Part shown: positions 1-14,300 of the stretch, in pieces
How positions within the stretch are numbered: position 1 is the first letter of the stretch
Layout of the letters: every line of letters starts with the position of its first letter
DNA from: Hydractinia symbiolongicarpus
Taxonomy: Eukaryota; Cnidaria; Hydrozoa; Anthoathecata; Hydractiniidae
DNA length: 64,000 nucleotides
Direction: 5' to 3'
NCBI RefSeq assembly: GCF_029227915.1
Contig: NC_079879.1
Span: 11,222,001 to 11,286,000 of the forward strand
Position numbers and translations under genes: made by a program
The notes under the pieces: model-generated
Seen by the model: the letters and a program-made list of their open reading frames with translations, nothing else
Told to the model about the DNA's origin: nothing
Database searches by the model: none

Positions 1-120
1 AATTCTATGGGAGATTTGAGTAGGTTAGGGAGAATTGGAGAGTTTCAAAAAGGCGTGGAAACCTTGTCACATACGCACACATATACGCACAAAAATATAC
101 AGCAACTTTAAAGAACTTAC

Positions 121-2379
121 TTGCGCCAAAGTATGAACACAGCTACCCAAGAAATTGCTACAAATGCATGATTCAGGATCTGCCACATATGTATCATCAT
201 CATCTTCTTCTGCATTCACTGATAATGACTTATAGTAGGCTTCTGAAAACTCTTTGATCTAAGATACATGGAGTAGCCGGAATTATTCCATCAAAACAAG
301 GTTTTATAAAAACATAAAAATAGAAGTCAATTTATTTTAGCAAGGTGGAAGTATTATATAAAACCTTTATTCCTTTTTATTCCTTTTTATTCCTCTAAAA
401 TTTGACATATTTCTAATTTTCCCCACTCAACTTAATCTATGAAAAGTAATTCTTACTTCTATTGGTACTGGCTTATCACAACCATTATTAGCATGAAACA
501 TTCTTGTAAACACATCAGTCGCTTCTGCATCTTTACCAACCTGTAAATAAACACTTCTTTTTTTAAAGTTTTCACAACAAATGGAATGATAAAGTAAAAA
601 TTAAACTTCCTAAACTTTGCGTGCAAAAACCTTTTTAATTGAAAAAATATGAATTTCTGGCACAAAAAAATGAAAAAAATTAGCCATTTTGTGTCCTTGG
701 TCTTCCCCTAATTAGGTAAAAACAAATGAGAACAAAAACAAAGTGGGATATTCAAATACACACCTTCTGTAGATATTTTGGACTTTCAGGCAAAATAATT
801 AAAAGCATAGCTGCAGACAAACTTGGGAAAGCTCCAAGAGCCACAAATATTCGCCAACTGCCAAACCACAAATCTAAAATATATCCACCAATTTCAATAT
901 GTGGAATGATCAGCCAGGCTACCAGTGATGTCAAGATATTGCCAAACATCCAAAAACTAGCCATAAAACCAATCATGGGACCACGACGTGCTTTTGGCAT
1001 AAACTCCACAAAATAGGAGAAAAGCACGGGCATTGCACCGCCAACACTAAATATTAAAGACAAAAAGTCAAGACTATCTTGTTTAAACTTTAATGAATAA
1101 ATTTTACAGTGTCTGGTTTATTAAATATATTTTGGATACTACTCAATTAACTCATGCTAGCTGGATTAGTGCCAACCCAGCTAGTATAAATAAGTAAATC
1201 GCTATTTTGAGTGTTAGTGGTTTTTCACGCAAAATAAATTTTCACAAACAGTATGTCAAACAATACTGACATAATTTCCTGGTTATCAACAACACACAAT
1301 ATCTCTTCAAAACTTTGGTAAAATTAGTTATCGCTAAATACTTGGAGAACTTAAATAAGTTGCCACATAGACAATTGTGATTTTTTTACTTAGTGTTTGT
1401 GGTGGTTGACTATCGTTCAAATTAATCCTTTTTTAAAGCATCAGAACAACAAAACGACCCATAATATAAATTGCATGTAGCATCATAGTAAAAGATAGAT
1501 TGTGGTTAAATGTATTTATATTTTTTATTGACGTAAAAAAAATACTGCAACCCTAGTATGTTAGTTATGAAATAAAACCTCAAAAATAAATCTAATGCTG
1601 GCCATACATTTGTCTGTCAGTGAACCAAAGATGGTGGCTTTAAGTAGCACAAGTTTCTTTACAAAACATGCCCGTAGTTAAAATCTCTGAAAGCAATGTT
1701 ACTTTAAATCAGCAAGAACATCTGCACCTCGTTTATGTCCTTTTTACAGCTCATTTGCGCTTCTTTATGCATATCTATTAATATTTTCTTTTTTGAAGTA
1801 TATTGGACATTATCATTTTTTTGGCTACATACAAATATGTTTATTTTGTTGTTTTTAACTACTTCTGTATTATGTTTTTAAATTGTACATTTAAAACATT
1901 GAAAGCCTAGTGTTAGACATGTTTAGCTGCTCTCAACTTGTATTAATGGTTAAAGGTGAAGGTATAGCTAGCTAGCTAGCTATAGCTAACAAGCCACAGA
2001 AATCTTGAATGGTTTAGCAATTACCATGCTTTTGCTGAAAGATGCTTTAGATGTATTTAGGTAAGCAACTATAACAATGACAGCACGTTGTCCTAAATAT
2101 GTATGTCATGGCATCTTCTTTTTTTATTTTAATCAAAGCAGAAAACTGTTTGAGATCCCATTGTTTTTGTACAATGACAAATATTAAATATCCAATGGAA
2201 ACTAATATTAGTAATAAAAGACTATTTGTTTTCGTACTAAGGGAGGCCTCTAATATACTTTGAAAACTAATAGTTAAAACTAGTCGTTAGCCCGTGGAAA
2301 AATCCACGGGTTCGCCCGTCCTTTTTACACCGCATCACGTGCGTCTCGCTACTTGCGCAGCTAAGCTACCATTTTGCAT

Positions 2380-2467
<88 letters not shown>

Positions 2468-3993
2468 GGTATTATAATATAGATAAATTGAGTTACAGTT
2501 GTGTATTATGTTGCGCATTAGCCCTGCGTGCAAAATAGAAAGTGGTGGCTCAAGCTTAATCAACATTTTGCCTAAAAAGATAACAACAAGCTAAGTTTCT
2601 TAACATATCCGCAGGCTTGAGAAAACATAATTTTGATAAAAAAAATTATGTTTATTTTTTTGTTATTTGATCAAAATTTAATATTTTCTTTAAAAACGAT
2701 TATCGTCCTCCTTGAAACCTTAATTCTGGAACTCAGAAACTACAGTTACACTAATATGCTATTTCCTTAAAATTTTTTTAAACAAACCTACAACAACTTT
2801 TAAATCAATAACACTGTTTATTCTTAAGTTATTACACTTTTGGTTTTCACGAAACATTCCTGGGTGATGCTTAATCATGACCGCTATGGTTAAATCAACT
2901 AGACCAATATAGAAAGGGTTGCAGAGCGAGAGACAGGGCCCCTAGGTTTGCAAGCTGCTTGACTATACATATTTGGAAGAACTCTATTTGTATAAAAGAG
3001 TAAAAACACCGGTCTGCTGCCTAGTATGTTTAAACAAAATGTAGTCAAAAATTCAAAAAAGTACATCTAATATTTCAAATATAAGTGAAAAGGAGGAAAA
3101 AAACAGCAATATAAACTAGATATGTATTTCTGATTAGTCTTATTTCAGGTGTCCAGTTGTCAATGAGCAACGGTAAAAATATATTTTTGTGTGACAAAAT
3201 GTAACTACTTACCCAATACCACTTAAAAATCTCAAAAAGAGAAACAATATGAAATAGGGTGAAAAAGCAGATGCCAATCCAAATATCCCATTAATAGTCA
3301 TGGACCACAGCAATACAAATCTTCTTCCCTACAAGAAAGTAAATAATTTTTTAACCTGTTAAAATAAGGCTATAACACCATAAAAAGTAAGGAGGTGAAT
3401 AAAAGCTGAGACACATTTTTTGAAAATTAATCTGTTTAAAAACATATAGTTGACTTCAAAGGGACTCCTGCATTGAAAATGCTATTTCTGTATGTTATGA
3501 AAGGATAAAAAAGGGTGGAGGCAAAGGGAAAAAAGTTGCTTCTTAAGTCTTTTAGAAGTTGTAATCTCAACTATAATCCAATATACCTTTATATCAGCAA
3601 CACCACCAAATGTATATCCACCACAGATCATACCAACAAATATGATTGCGTTTAACCATCCCTTTTCAGAGGAAGTCATGTGTAAATCACATGCTGATGG
3701 AAGAACAAATGAAACCACCTATGACCATAAGATAACTGTTGACAAACATACAAAATTACTAAATGTAGCCTTAGTGCATAATTAGTGGTATTTCATTAAA
3801 AAAATCAAACCTGAATTTCTACAGAATCTGATGCCAATGCCCATCCACAAATTAACAAAAGAAAAACTTGAAATTTTCCAAAACCACAAGAAGAGACTGT
3901 TTTTTCATACAGATCAGCTTCGTTTAAAATTTCCTCTTTAGAACTATTTAAAAGACCGGAAGTCTCGTTACTTCCGTCTTCTTCAGGATCCAT
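121..3993 (-). CDS. SV2-like MFS transporter, N-terminal six exons (partial)
   Basis: This is the N-terminal half of a major-facilitator transporter of the synaptic vesicle glycoprotein 2 (SV2/SVOP) family, presumably in a vesicle or plasma membrane. Exons on the minus strand are 3993-3811, 3718-3587, 3328-3213, 1046-764, 540-457 and 258-121. All junctions are GT-AG and phase-compatible, giving 312 residues from an ATG at 3993. Visible family marks are the cytosolic GFGKFQ stretch before TM1, an acidic DSVE in TM1, the MFS loop GGVADIKGRR built across the exon 2/3 junction (D103, R107, R108), FLRFLSGIG in TM4, the EFMPKARRG loop, and LPESPKYL after TM6 (about residues 229-236). The first 60 bases of the window show no exon, so the C-terminal half lies beyond the left edge. 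The substrate is unknown; a more general organic-solute carrier is possible. Confidence 0.85.
2278..2485. mobile_element. Possible Helentron/HINE-like element with hairpin and GACA microsatellite
   Basis: A GC-rich hairpin (arms CCGTGG and CCACGG around 2292-2310) is followed by a short unique stretch and then a long GACA array, ending in an AT-rich tail. It lies in the SV2-like gene's intron 3. Hairpin plus core plus tetranucleotide microsatellite is the plan of non-autonomous Helentron-type elements in invertebrates. The assignment rests on architecture only. Confidence 0.3.
2379..2468. repeat. (GACA)n microsatellite
   Basis: About 22 uninterrupted copies of the tetranucleotide GACA/ACAG. 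It creates false reading frames of repeated TDRQ on the plus strand and SVCL on the minus strand. Confidence 0.97.
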
Positions 3994-6900
3994 TTCAGTT
4001 TTTCTCCTTTATATCTTTCTCTTACATGTTTACATGTTTTTACAATGAATTACAGAATTGTTGATGTTATTAATATACATTTCTAAAGATAACAAATAAA
4101 AATATAACTTCACGAGTAAAACTTAGTAATCAATAAATCTAGAAGGATTAAGATGATAGTTAAAATTTTCATTTTTTTGGTCAGAATATGGCAATGCAGC
4201 ACTTACATTTTAAATGAAAAGGTAAAATGGTAAAACTCATTGATCATTTTTATTTTGAATTAAACAGTCAAGACAGTAACACTTCTTGGATAAGAAAAAG
4301 AAGCAGAAAGAGATTTCTTTAAAGTACAGAATTGCGAGAAAAAGTCTAGTTCCAAACAGGGACAGTTAAACACCATTTTTAGTGGTTATAGTTTCCTGCA
4401 TAATTAAATAAATTTAATGTAAATGTAACTTGCATAATAGAGTTGTTAGAGGCTGGCTGAAACTAGTGGTACTCATACCAAACTTTTCATTGTTGAGAAA
4501 TGGGGGTAGGCACAAAAGGAAAGTCGGTCAAAACCACTAGGATACTTTTTCATTCAAGGTAAAAGGGGCCACACCTAAGTTTCTACTACAGGCATGTCAG
4601 CCAGTGGCATTATGGAAAAAGGTTGAGAAACCTTCCCATTATCGTTACATGATTGCGTACTTATTTACAGGTTCTTAATCCCTTGTCATCACACACCTAA
4701 TATACTCAGACGAGTGATAAATCACGCACCAAAATCTTTGAAAACAATTTTTAGGTGCGTGAAGTTGTAGGGAGCTGACGGTTTTCACATGTTTCATTTT
4801 CAATATAAAGCTTTGCACCATCTTATTTGAAAGAAAAAGAAGATGTTATTTTAGTCCTTTACAATCATATTCTTACAGTTGTAGATTCACAATACAGCAA
4901 AAACGCCTTCTAGCATCATGTTTTAATAGTTTAAACAATAAAAAATAGCAGATTGTATATGTTATCAATCTGTATAAAGTCTTAAGTAACATACCTTAGG
5001 CTAACAATAATTAAATATCTAAAATAAAAAGAACATTGATATTTGCTGGATTAAACTATTAAGTTATGATTGCTTCCATATGACAGTTAGGGAACTGTTG
5101 TTAGTTCTGAAAGATCATTAAAATTTGTTCTATATATAGCTTTGTTCTATTGCTTATGACGAGCCTGAAATTATTCACAAATTTATGTTGCATTTTAAGA
5201 TGGAATTCATAAAATCAGTACACAAGCAGAGAAACTGGAAGTAGAACAACCATTGAAACCAGATTTGGGGTGCATAATTTGGAAAATCTAATTAAAGATA
5301 ATTAAAGATTGTCAAATTGATGTAAATTCTGATGCTTGCTATCCTGAACAACTATAAATAGAAGCTTGATTAATTATGCTAAAGACCATATATGTATTTG
5401 TCTTAGCAAACATGAAGGTTCTTAAATATTGGCATATGTTATACAGTTTTATTGTCAAATGAAATGTTGTTTGATTTGAGTTAGAAATAGTAAAAGTACA
5501 AGCCTAGGACGACCAAAAAATTATGGTAATCATATCACCTTTACAATATCTATTCATTGATAAAGTTTAAATACACATCCCTTAACAGGTCTAAAATTAC
5601 TGATGAGAGAAAAATGTTAAAATTTGCTATTGCTTAAATATAACATAATTTATGCAGCATAATCAAATCAGAAACCACAGATGAAATAAAACCTTAGATC
5701 AAAAAATTTTGATATTGTGGTTTAAAGTTCAAAGGCGCATTTTCACATTAAGACAGAAAAGAGAATAAAAAATGGCAGAAATAAAACTTTGGTACAGGAA
5801 GAGAATCTTAGCGAACTTATTCGCCAGTGATTTTTGATAAATCACACAAAAGCTACCAAGAGAGAAACGCGTTTTTGCTTTTAAAACACAATGGGAATGC
5901 TCAGGTTTTATTTTAATTTTTAACACACATTTAAAACCTTTTAGGTTTTATATTTAAACTCAAGTTAAACCACAGTGGGAACCAAGCTTTAGATAGTTTT
6001 CGGCTATTAAACTTAAGAAATTATGTTTCTTGGACACTATGTCAAACTCACATGCAAAAAATGTCTCTTTTCTCATTCATAAGTTTTTTTCGTCTGTTTT
6101 CTGTAGAGCACTGTAAACAACTGGTAGAAAGTAAGTTTATTTTGATCTCGTGTAACAAAATGCACGAAAAATATTCCTGGGTCCACGGTGAAGACCACCC
6201 ATTGACTAAGATTTCGGACACTCTGCCACTGGTACAAAGTTTTATCAGAGAGGGAGGGAAAGGGAAACAGGGATACAAAATAAATCGTCAAAAACTTTCA
6301 AAATAAATAATACATATTTATTAATCAATCTAACTTTTTATATGGCAGCAATACAATTTGATTTTTTTGAACTCAATGAAGTGTGTAACTAATATTGGTT
6401 TGAGCCAACTTCGTCCCTAGAGCCATGAAATAAAGCTGCAACTGTACAACCTCGTCCTGAGAAAAAGCATCTTGTAACTTTTCTGACATCGACAGGTTAG
6501 TGGTCCTAGACACGAAATTGGAAACTACAGCAAACTTTAAAAACATCGAAATTTTAATTCCATACTTCACGTTTTTTAATTTACACTTTTCACATTTTGT
6601 TAAACGCGGAGGGAATTTTTAATTTTGAAACCAATAAGTGTTTGAACAGAATGGGATTCTTTATTCGAATAGAAGTGTTACGTCGCATAACATTCTCACT
6701 ACGAAAATAAAATGAGAAGAGAGACCTTCGTGTATATATATTTTACGACATCCAGGACGGCGATACGAGCATGTCCGATCGCCGTCCTAATGTCAGAAAG
6801 ATATAGAATGTCCTGGAGACGAGTTCGTATTGTCACACTCTTTTAAACAACCGTCTCAAACTTGTTGCCAAGGTTTTACGTTCAATGAAGGCAGAGCTAT

Positions 6901-7380
6901 GGGAACTAAATTGCGCCACCATTTCCTTCCATTGCCTTAACACAACATTTTTTAGATAAATGTGAGAAAACCAGACAGGGAAATTTATTATTTTATATGT
7001 CCCTTTTATATACCCTCCTAATGAAAAGTTTAGATTTAATTTTAAGATTTCAACGCAAAAGAGCAAATTCAGTTTTACGTTACTAAACTTCTCGTCCCCG
7101 AAGGCTTTTTATGACATTATCACCGCTTATCAAGTTCACCATAATGCAAAATTTCCTGGGTACGACGTTGCTTTATTGATTAACAACCAAACTTATATTT
7201 AGACTAGCAGCTTTTTATAAATTTACACAAAAGAAATGTAGTGGGTAAAGGTGTTCAAATAATTTTCTTTGGGTAAAACATGCTAACGTTTGTTTTTAAA
7301 ACTATTGACGTGGATAGTGTCAAAGACGATTTTATGTCAGTTTAAATCAAACAAGAAGTTACTGTTTTTTTAACAGTAAA
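3994..7380. other. AT-rich intergenic stretch upstream of the SV2-like gene
   Basis: No reading frame here has splice sites or a recognisable product. It should contain the SV2-like promoter, because that start codon is at 3993 on the minus strand. It also holds relics related to the short palindromic repeats (around 6406-6530) and a hairpin at 6747-6794. Open frames at 6.05-6.3 kb overlap on both strands and look non-coding. Confidence 0.5.
6747..6794. repeat. Strong perfect-stem hairpin
   Basis: The arms GACATCCAGGACGGCGAT and its near-perfect complement pair over about 17 bases with a 13-base loop. A CCTGGAGACGAG segment about 20 bases downstream matches the right arm of the palindromic element at 51.5 kb, so this is probably a decayed relative of that family. 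Confidence 0.6.
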
Positions 7381-7734
7381 AGATCCCCTTGTCAATCACC
7401 CTAAAACCTCAAAATATTAACTACCAAGATGTTCAATGTTACAAATATGAGAACAATTTACACGACTACTCTGTTGCAGCACCTACAAGTACCTGTAGTA
7501 CCTGTAAGGTTTTTGGAGACGGGATGGAGACAGCCGTAACTATTTGTACAATCAAGGTAGAAACGAAAGTTGCGTAGTTATATACAAACTTAATATTTTT
7601 TAAAAATATATACACTACAAAATAAACGTAACTTTTCAGGCATAAAAAAATTTTTTTCGATAGAAGTTTTGCTCTGTGGGTTGTAAAAGTTGTAGAACAG
7701 CAAAAAGTCGAAATAAGAGTAAAATGGAAATATG

Positions 7735-7947
7735 AATGTTGACGTTCAGACGAAAATGCCTACAGTGTTAATCCCTACAGTGGTTCAAGCCGAAAAGGTG
7801 TATTCTTTAAAAAGAATTAGCTACCAAAGAGATCCGGATGTTGTTGAAGAATACGAATCATTAAAATTCCAAAAATTATCGACCTTATTACATAAAAATA
7901 ACTTTATCGCGTCGCAAGTTAACGAGATCGGTTATAAATGCGAATGA
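7735..7947 (+). CDS. Candidate small ORF, unrecognised
   Basis: This is an open frame of about 70 residues, mixed in composition rather than low-complexity and rich in charged residues (for example YQRDPDVVEEYESLKFQ). It ends at a TGA at 7945-7947. A second open frame at 7389-7577 ends at a stop and could be a preceding exon, but I found no convincing donor and acceptor pair joining them. It lies convergent to the zinc-finger gene whose 3' end is at 8313. I do not recognise it; it could be a fragment of a decayed gene. Confidence 0.25.
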   Translation, partial: NVDVQTKMPTVLIPTVVQAEKVYSLKRISYQRDPDVVEEYESLKFQKLSTLLHKNNFIASQVNEIGYKCE

Positions 7948-8312
7948 CAAGCTCGACTTGCCGTACGTGTTTACCCGAATGCGAAGGCAACGGACATTTA
8001 AAAATCCAAGTAATATTAACGCGATTTTTTTTAGAAACTTTCAAATACATTACAAGAGCCAAAATACTGCCATGAATTTAGAAAATAAAAGTAATTTATT
8101 TTTTTATAGTTACAAGGAATCATCTTGAAAAAAGGCTTTTAGCTACAATTTACTTTAAAAACGCAATTAAAGCATTTAACATGGATAAAAAAACACCCTG
8201 ACAGAAGTAGCGTGGTTTTATCCATGCAAATCGAGTCGGTCTGCATCTATAACCAGTTAGCGTCAATTCCGTGAAATAAAGTATTTATATTTAGGCCAGG
8301 TTAAATATGAAA

Positions 8313-11300
8313 TTAAACTCCGGTTGTTCCGTGAGTCGTTTCGTGTTTACGCAGATCAAACTTCTTGTTGAAACTTTTTCCACAATGTAAACATTTGTGT
8401 GGAAAAAGAGTTGGATGAGAGCGTTTATGAGTCGCCAGATAAGACGGACGCAAAAATGTACGTGCACAGATCGAACATTTGTAAGCATTGTTGTTGTGAT
8501 TGGAATGTCGAAACAGTTGATGCCGCAAAAGTCGCTTGCTACTCGAAAACTTCTCACCACAAGTAGAACAGTTGAATGTTTTTACGCAAACATGAGAAAT
8601 TTTATCCCTGCGACGTTTAAACGTGTTTTTACAAATCTTACAAGAAATTCGTTCTTCGATATCGTGATGATGTAATAGATGGGTTCGATATAACGAATGT
8701 CGTGGAAAAGTTCGTTGACAGAAATGACATTTACAAGTATGGCTGTTGTTACCGTTTTCTCGAATATTTTGCAAAGACGTTTGTACAACTGATTTAACGT
8801 TTACGGCGATCGAATTATCGTTTTTTTCACGTGTTTTTACGTCTGAATTATTCGTTTCGATAATCGACTTATCACGTTGTCCACTCGCTTTTATGTTGGA
8901 CTCATTTTTTGCGATCGACTTGTCTTGTTGTCCATTCGTTTGTGCAACAGAACTATTGCTTTCGACGATCCACTTATCGTGTTTATCGTGTTTTTCAATC
9001 ATTTGTACGTATGGTTCATCGTTTGCTGCGATCGATTCATCGTGCTGTCCACTCGTTTGTATGTCAGAACTATTGTTTTCAATGATTGACGTATCAAAGT
9101 AAACGTTCGCTTCTTCTTTTCTTAAGTATTTATCGCACGAATAGAATTTACGTGTATTTCTGTTAACAGCGTGGAAAGTATGAGGGAAGTTATTGTTGAT
9201 TTCTGTAATCAGTTCGATTGGGATTTCATTTAGCTCATTCAACTGCAACTCCACGTCGTCGAAGTCTTTCGGTTCAGTCTTGATCTTAAAATTATGTAAA
9301 TCGAAACTGTCAATAAATTCAAAAGCGCGATGAGAGGTAGAGACCTTTTTAGAACAACGTGTAATATCGCAATTAGAATCAATGTTTAATTTTCTTTTTT
9401 TTGAACAAGTTTCATTCGCACAATTACTCGACCGCCCGATAGCATTGTTTTTAATGCACGATTCTACATGTTTATTTTTGAAGGAATCCAAATGCTGATC
9501 TTTGCTACAGTCAACATGCTTAAATTCTGTACCCACAGGATTGGAAGCACTCTGATGTGGAAGTTCGGCAGTGTATGGACTACTCTGACTACATAAATCA
9601 TACGATAAAGTCTTTGTGAGGTTCTCCACTCTGTAGCAAACACTATCCAAAACTTGAATGACATCCATATTGACATCTGATTCAACTACTTGGTTAACTC
9701 TGTCACATAACCTCTCCAATACAACTGAAACATCGTCATGAGAGATGGATATATCACAAGCATCCTGGTGACACGTTGTATTTTTATTCTTCACTTTGTC
9801 GAGAGAACTAGCAGTGGTATTAATTTCTTCAATGAGGAATGGAATAACGCTGTCGTCAGTAATACTAGCCTGTTTCGATTTTGATATTTCATTCGAACAT
9901 ATTTCAGCAACTTTATAGCATGCTGCGTTGAGTGTTTCCCTTACTTCATCCAACGTGTCTACTTCGATGATTGTTGAGATCTCTCCAATATGCACATTTT
10001 GATCCTCACACGTTTCCCCTTCAGACGTTTCACCGATTTCATCAACTTTTAGCAGAGCGTTGATATTGGTATTTACACTGATATTACTGTATTGTTCATT
10101 GCCCGTCTTATTAGTTTTATTAGTATTTCTATCATCTTCAACACTCAACTCTGTCCTTTGCATACTTTCTGTTTGACTGGTTCCGGAGATTTCGTTAACT
10201 CGTGTTTCAGAAAAATTCACATGAACTTCTACATTGGATGAATTGTCACATAACTCGTTAATTTTACCAGCAGGTTCTTTCTTGTTTTCATAATGTGAAA
10301 CATGTCCTTTATCATCGGATTCACAATCGCTTTTAACATCAGGGCCACATTTGTTCTTGTCATCTTGGTCATGATTATCCTGATCATTAGGTATATCACG
10401 TACATGCTCATTTTCGTCATCAGACCCACGCGTATCCCCATCATCTGGTAGATTTTTATCTTCATCATAATAAACATCTGACAAACACTTACCTCCACCA
10501 TCTGATACATGATTATCTTTAGAAGTTGATACATGCTTATATCCAACGTTTAGTACATACTCATCTTCACCATCCGGAGTATTCTTATCTCCACCATATG
10601 TAAAAATCTTATCTTTGCTAAATCGGACATGATTATCTCCATCATCTGGGACATGTTTTTCTCCATCATCCGGGATATGCCCAGATACAACAGATACATC
10701 CCCACTTTTATCAACAAAAGCATCTCCGTCGTGTTTTGCATTTGCTTCAAACTCCTCCATAGTTTCAACAGTGTCTATTACTTTACTGTCCTTTGAACAC
10801 GTGTTTGATATTAATTGAAGTAAATTTGATAACACGTTACTAACTTCCTTCATAATTACATGATCGGTTTCATACAATAGCGCATTTTGTTCGACATATT
10901 GAATGTTGTCTTGCTTCAGTGTGCCATCAACAAATTTTTCATCTAAGTCGCTTGAAAATAGAAGATTTGCTTCCTGTACGCAATTACACGGAACAAAACC
11001 AAAGTAGTCATGATCTAAATTCGGACTTGGTGTATAACATTCTTCCGATCCAGTGGATGGGACACATGAAAAATCAACAACATCTTTAGATAGAGATAAA
11101 CTAGAAACCACTGCGTTTGAATCGTCCTTTGGTAGAGGAAAGAAACCAGTGAAGACTTCAAAGGTTGGTGTAGAATCTCCTGATGCCAACTCGTTGTGAG
11201 TGGGTATGTCGCATGCAGAAATATAATTTAAAATATCGTCAAGCGTTAACCTTACATCTGTATGTATCTTTCGTTCGACAGCCTCTTGCATTTTATTTTT

Positions 11301-14300
11301 AACGCCCTCGTCAACCGCTTCGTCGGACAGTGTCAATAAACTTGACAACAATTCGTCCTCCGTCAAGAACACTTCTTCGGACTGCTTACTGTAATCATAT
11401 TCTTTGTCATAATCGATTCCACTTATCACTGTGGACGGTTCTGTGTCGGAGTCCACGATTTGAGTTAAAACTCCATCGAGGACGCTAGGTAAACTTCCGA
11501 TTCCACTGTCCAGTGATTCGTTCAACACGTTAGGCTCTTTTCGCATTGCTCGCAACTCATCTTCATAAATGTAATACTTGCTTCGCTTCCTTACGGCCTT
11601 TGCACTGGGATCTTTTGGTTTCTTAATCACGGGTCTTTTTTTGCTACCTTTTCGTTTTTTGTTTGTTTTCCGTGCTGTTTCATTAGCTTGACCCTCCTTC
11701 ACGGAACTTGTAATTAACGTTGCGGTTGTCTGGTTTACAAAATCTGACATCTTAATGTGTACCTTCAGTCTCAGGGGTTCAACTTTAGTTTCTGCTTCAT
11801 TAACCATCTTTTCAGTGGATGGTTTCCTTCGTTTGTTTTTTGGGATATCATCGGTACTTCTTCTTTGATTGCGTATTAGCATTCTTGCAGTTCTCTCTGC
11901 ACTTTCAAATTGCAGCTTCGCCAATTTTTGTTGTTCTTCATTACGTAATTGGTCCAAGTCCTTTACTAAGCTGGGTTTTCGTGGCGCAATGTTCTTGTTT
12001 TGAGCATCACTCTCCTCCTGTGTTGCTTGTTTTGCACCTTTTTCTGCTTGTTTGGGAGATGCTTTCTTTGCACCCGTCTGACCTTTCGTAACAGGTTTTT
12101 TGAGATTTTTCGTTTTTTCGACACGATTATAAATACTTTCGAGAAGCGACGCTGGTAACATAGTTTCATGTCTTACAGTATTGTCGACAACAGCAGAGTC
12201 GATTTTTTTGCGTTCTTTTTGTATGACTGCTTCTTCCTTTTCCAATTTTTTTGAGGGAACTTTCGTTTTAAAAACAGAATCTACTTTGCGACTAGACTTT
12301 GATTTGCTCGTCCTCTCTTCACCTTCCTGTGAACGTTTTTTTGATGTTAAATCAGCAACAGTTTTCACATCTTCACTATTAAAATTCTGTACTTTGGTTC
12401 GACTACTACCACGGGTGAGCTCGTTTTGTTTTAAATATCTTTTCACTTTTTTACTTTTTTGTAGAACAGCTTTCGCTTTAATCAAACCAGAAGCAGTGTT
12501 TTTTGGAATTGTACCGCTTCTGGTTTGTTTTACAGGTTTTCGTTTCAGTCCAACGGTGCTAACCTTGACAGTAATACCACTGCGGAGGAGTAGTCCTTTC
12601 GCTCGTTTTTTCGCTTGAATAAATTGAATCCTCTCCTGCTCAGCTTGCTTGTATTCTTCTGGTATCAAGCCCTTGTTGCGACAAGCCAAAGACGCTTCTT
12701 TACTGTTCATTTTGTGTGACGTCATGAGATGGCTTCGGAATTCTCCAAGCTTATTGAAACAAGTGCCACAATGGCTACAACGTAAAACCTGTTGCATCCC
12801 TTCTGGATGCGATTTCGAGATGTGGTTATACAACTCCGACAAATGTTGATATTTTACAGAACAGAATACACACGCATGTTCCGTTTCTTTTTTTTCGTGT
12901 ATACGCAGGTGAACCAGCAATTGATTTTCAGTTTCGAATTTTTCGCCACATTTTTCGCAATCATGAGGTCGATCTGTGCTAACAACACCTGTTTCTTCAT
13001 GAATAAGCAAATGTTTCGTCAACGCTCTCATAGTAGTGAATTTCTCGACACATTTATAACAATCGTATGTACGCATTTTGTGAATCAAGCTATGTTTTGA
13101 CAAGTCTTGTTCCTTCCAAAATTCCGCTCCGCATGTTTTACATTTGAATTTTTTCTGAACGGCTGGAGAGTTAATAACGGTTTTTACCATTGTGTTAAAA
13201 GTTATCTCTGTCGGCTTGATCATAGAGGTGGTGTCTTCTAATTGGTTCGTAGCATGGACAACGACCTGCTCGTTTTTAGAACTACTAGTTTTACGCGTTT
13301 TGGTGTTTAGATTTTCTTTCTCAGACGCTACAACAGTGTGTTTTTTGGTGTTTTTCTTATCCTTGGAAACAACGACCACTTTTTTATTTACTTCTTTTGA
13401 AGGCTTGTCAACACTGGGTTTACGTGTTTTATTAGTCGGTTTGACGCTGGTTTTATCGCTTTTTTCAGTAGGTTTAGATTTTTCTTTCAACTTATTTCGT
13501 CTCGATTTCTGAGAATTTAACTCTTCAAGAAACGCTTTCTTTTTTAACGTCGCCTTGTGTTGTCTCTTTCCAGTAGTAACAATGGTGAAGATACTCGATC
13601 TCAACGGCTCTCCTTCAACGGTGTCTTTTTTATGATCCAAAGTGTTTTGAGTGTCTGACTCTTTGGATGTGGATACCACTAAGGAAGTACTAGCTGGTGA
13701 TTTGCCAGAACTTTGACTAGATTTGTTAGTATCAGGACTTTTAAGGACTTGATCGCAGTTATTATCGTCAAATTTAAAGGGGTCGTTGGGTGTCACTGGT
13801 TCTGAGCTTTTCGTTTTTACAAATGGCGATACTATTTGACCAGTTTTTTCAACCCGGGGAAATATCTTGATAAAATTCTTTGTGCTGTTTTTCTTTTCAG
13901 TTGGAATGACTTTTTCGCCTGCTTTTGATGTATATACTGATTCCTTGTAAGGTAAAACTTCAGAATCGTTTCGTAAAGGAAAGTTATATCCCTTTTCGTC
14001 AGTATTCCTCGTAGATTCATACTTCTTTGACGGTTGCGTTTCATCACATCTTATACTACCATCTTTAGGCTTTTCGCTTGAATTTGCAATCTTGTGATCT
14101 GTAGTCTTTAATATGCCTGTAAACTGTTTGTCTGTCGTGGAATCTTTTTCAACTGGCACAGTGATTTCGTTGTCATTGCTGTTCTCATTTGATGACATCA
14201 TACGCAAATACCGAGTGATGATGCCTTCAGATTGTATTTGAAGCGCGTCTAGGTTTGAATCAGTCACTAGTATCCCTTTCGGTTTGTTTGGCGTTTTATC

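Noticed and set aside
2294-2566. Open frames across the GACA array on both strands
   Set aside because: They are products of a tetranucleotide repeat and have no other support.
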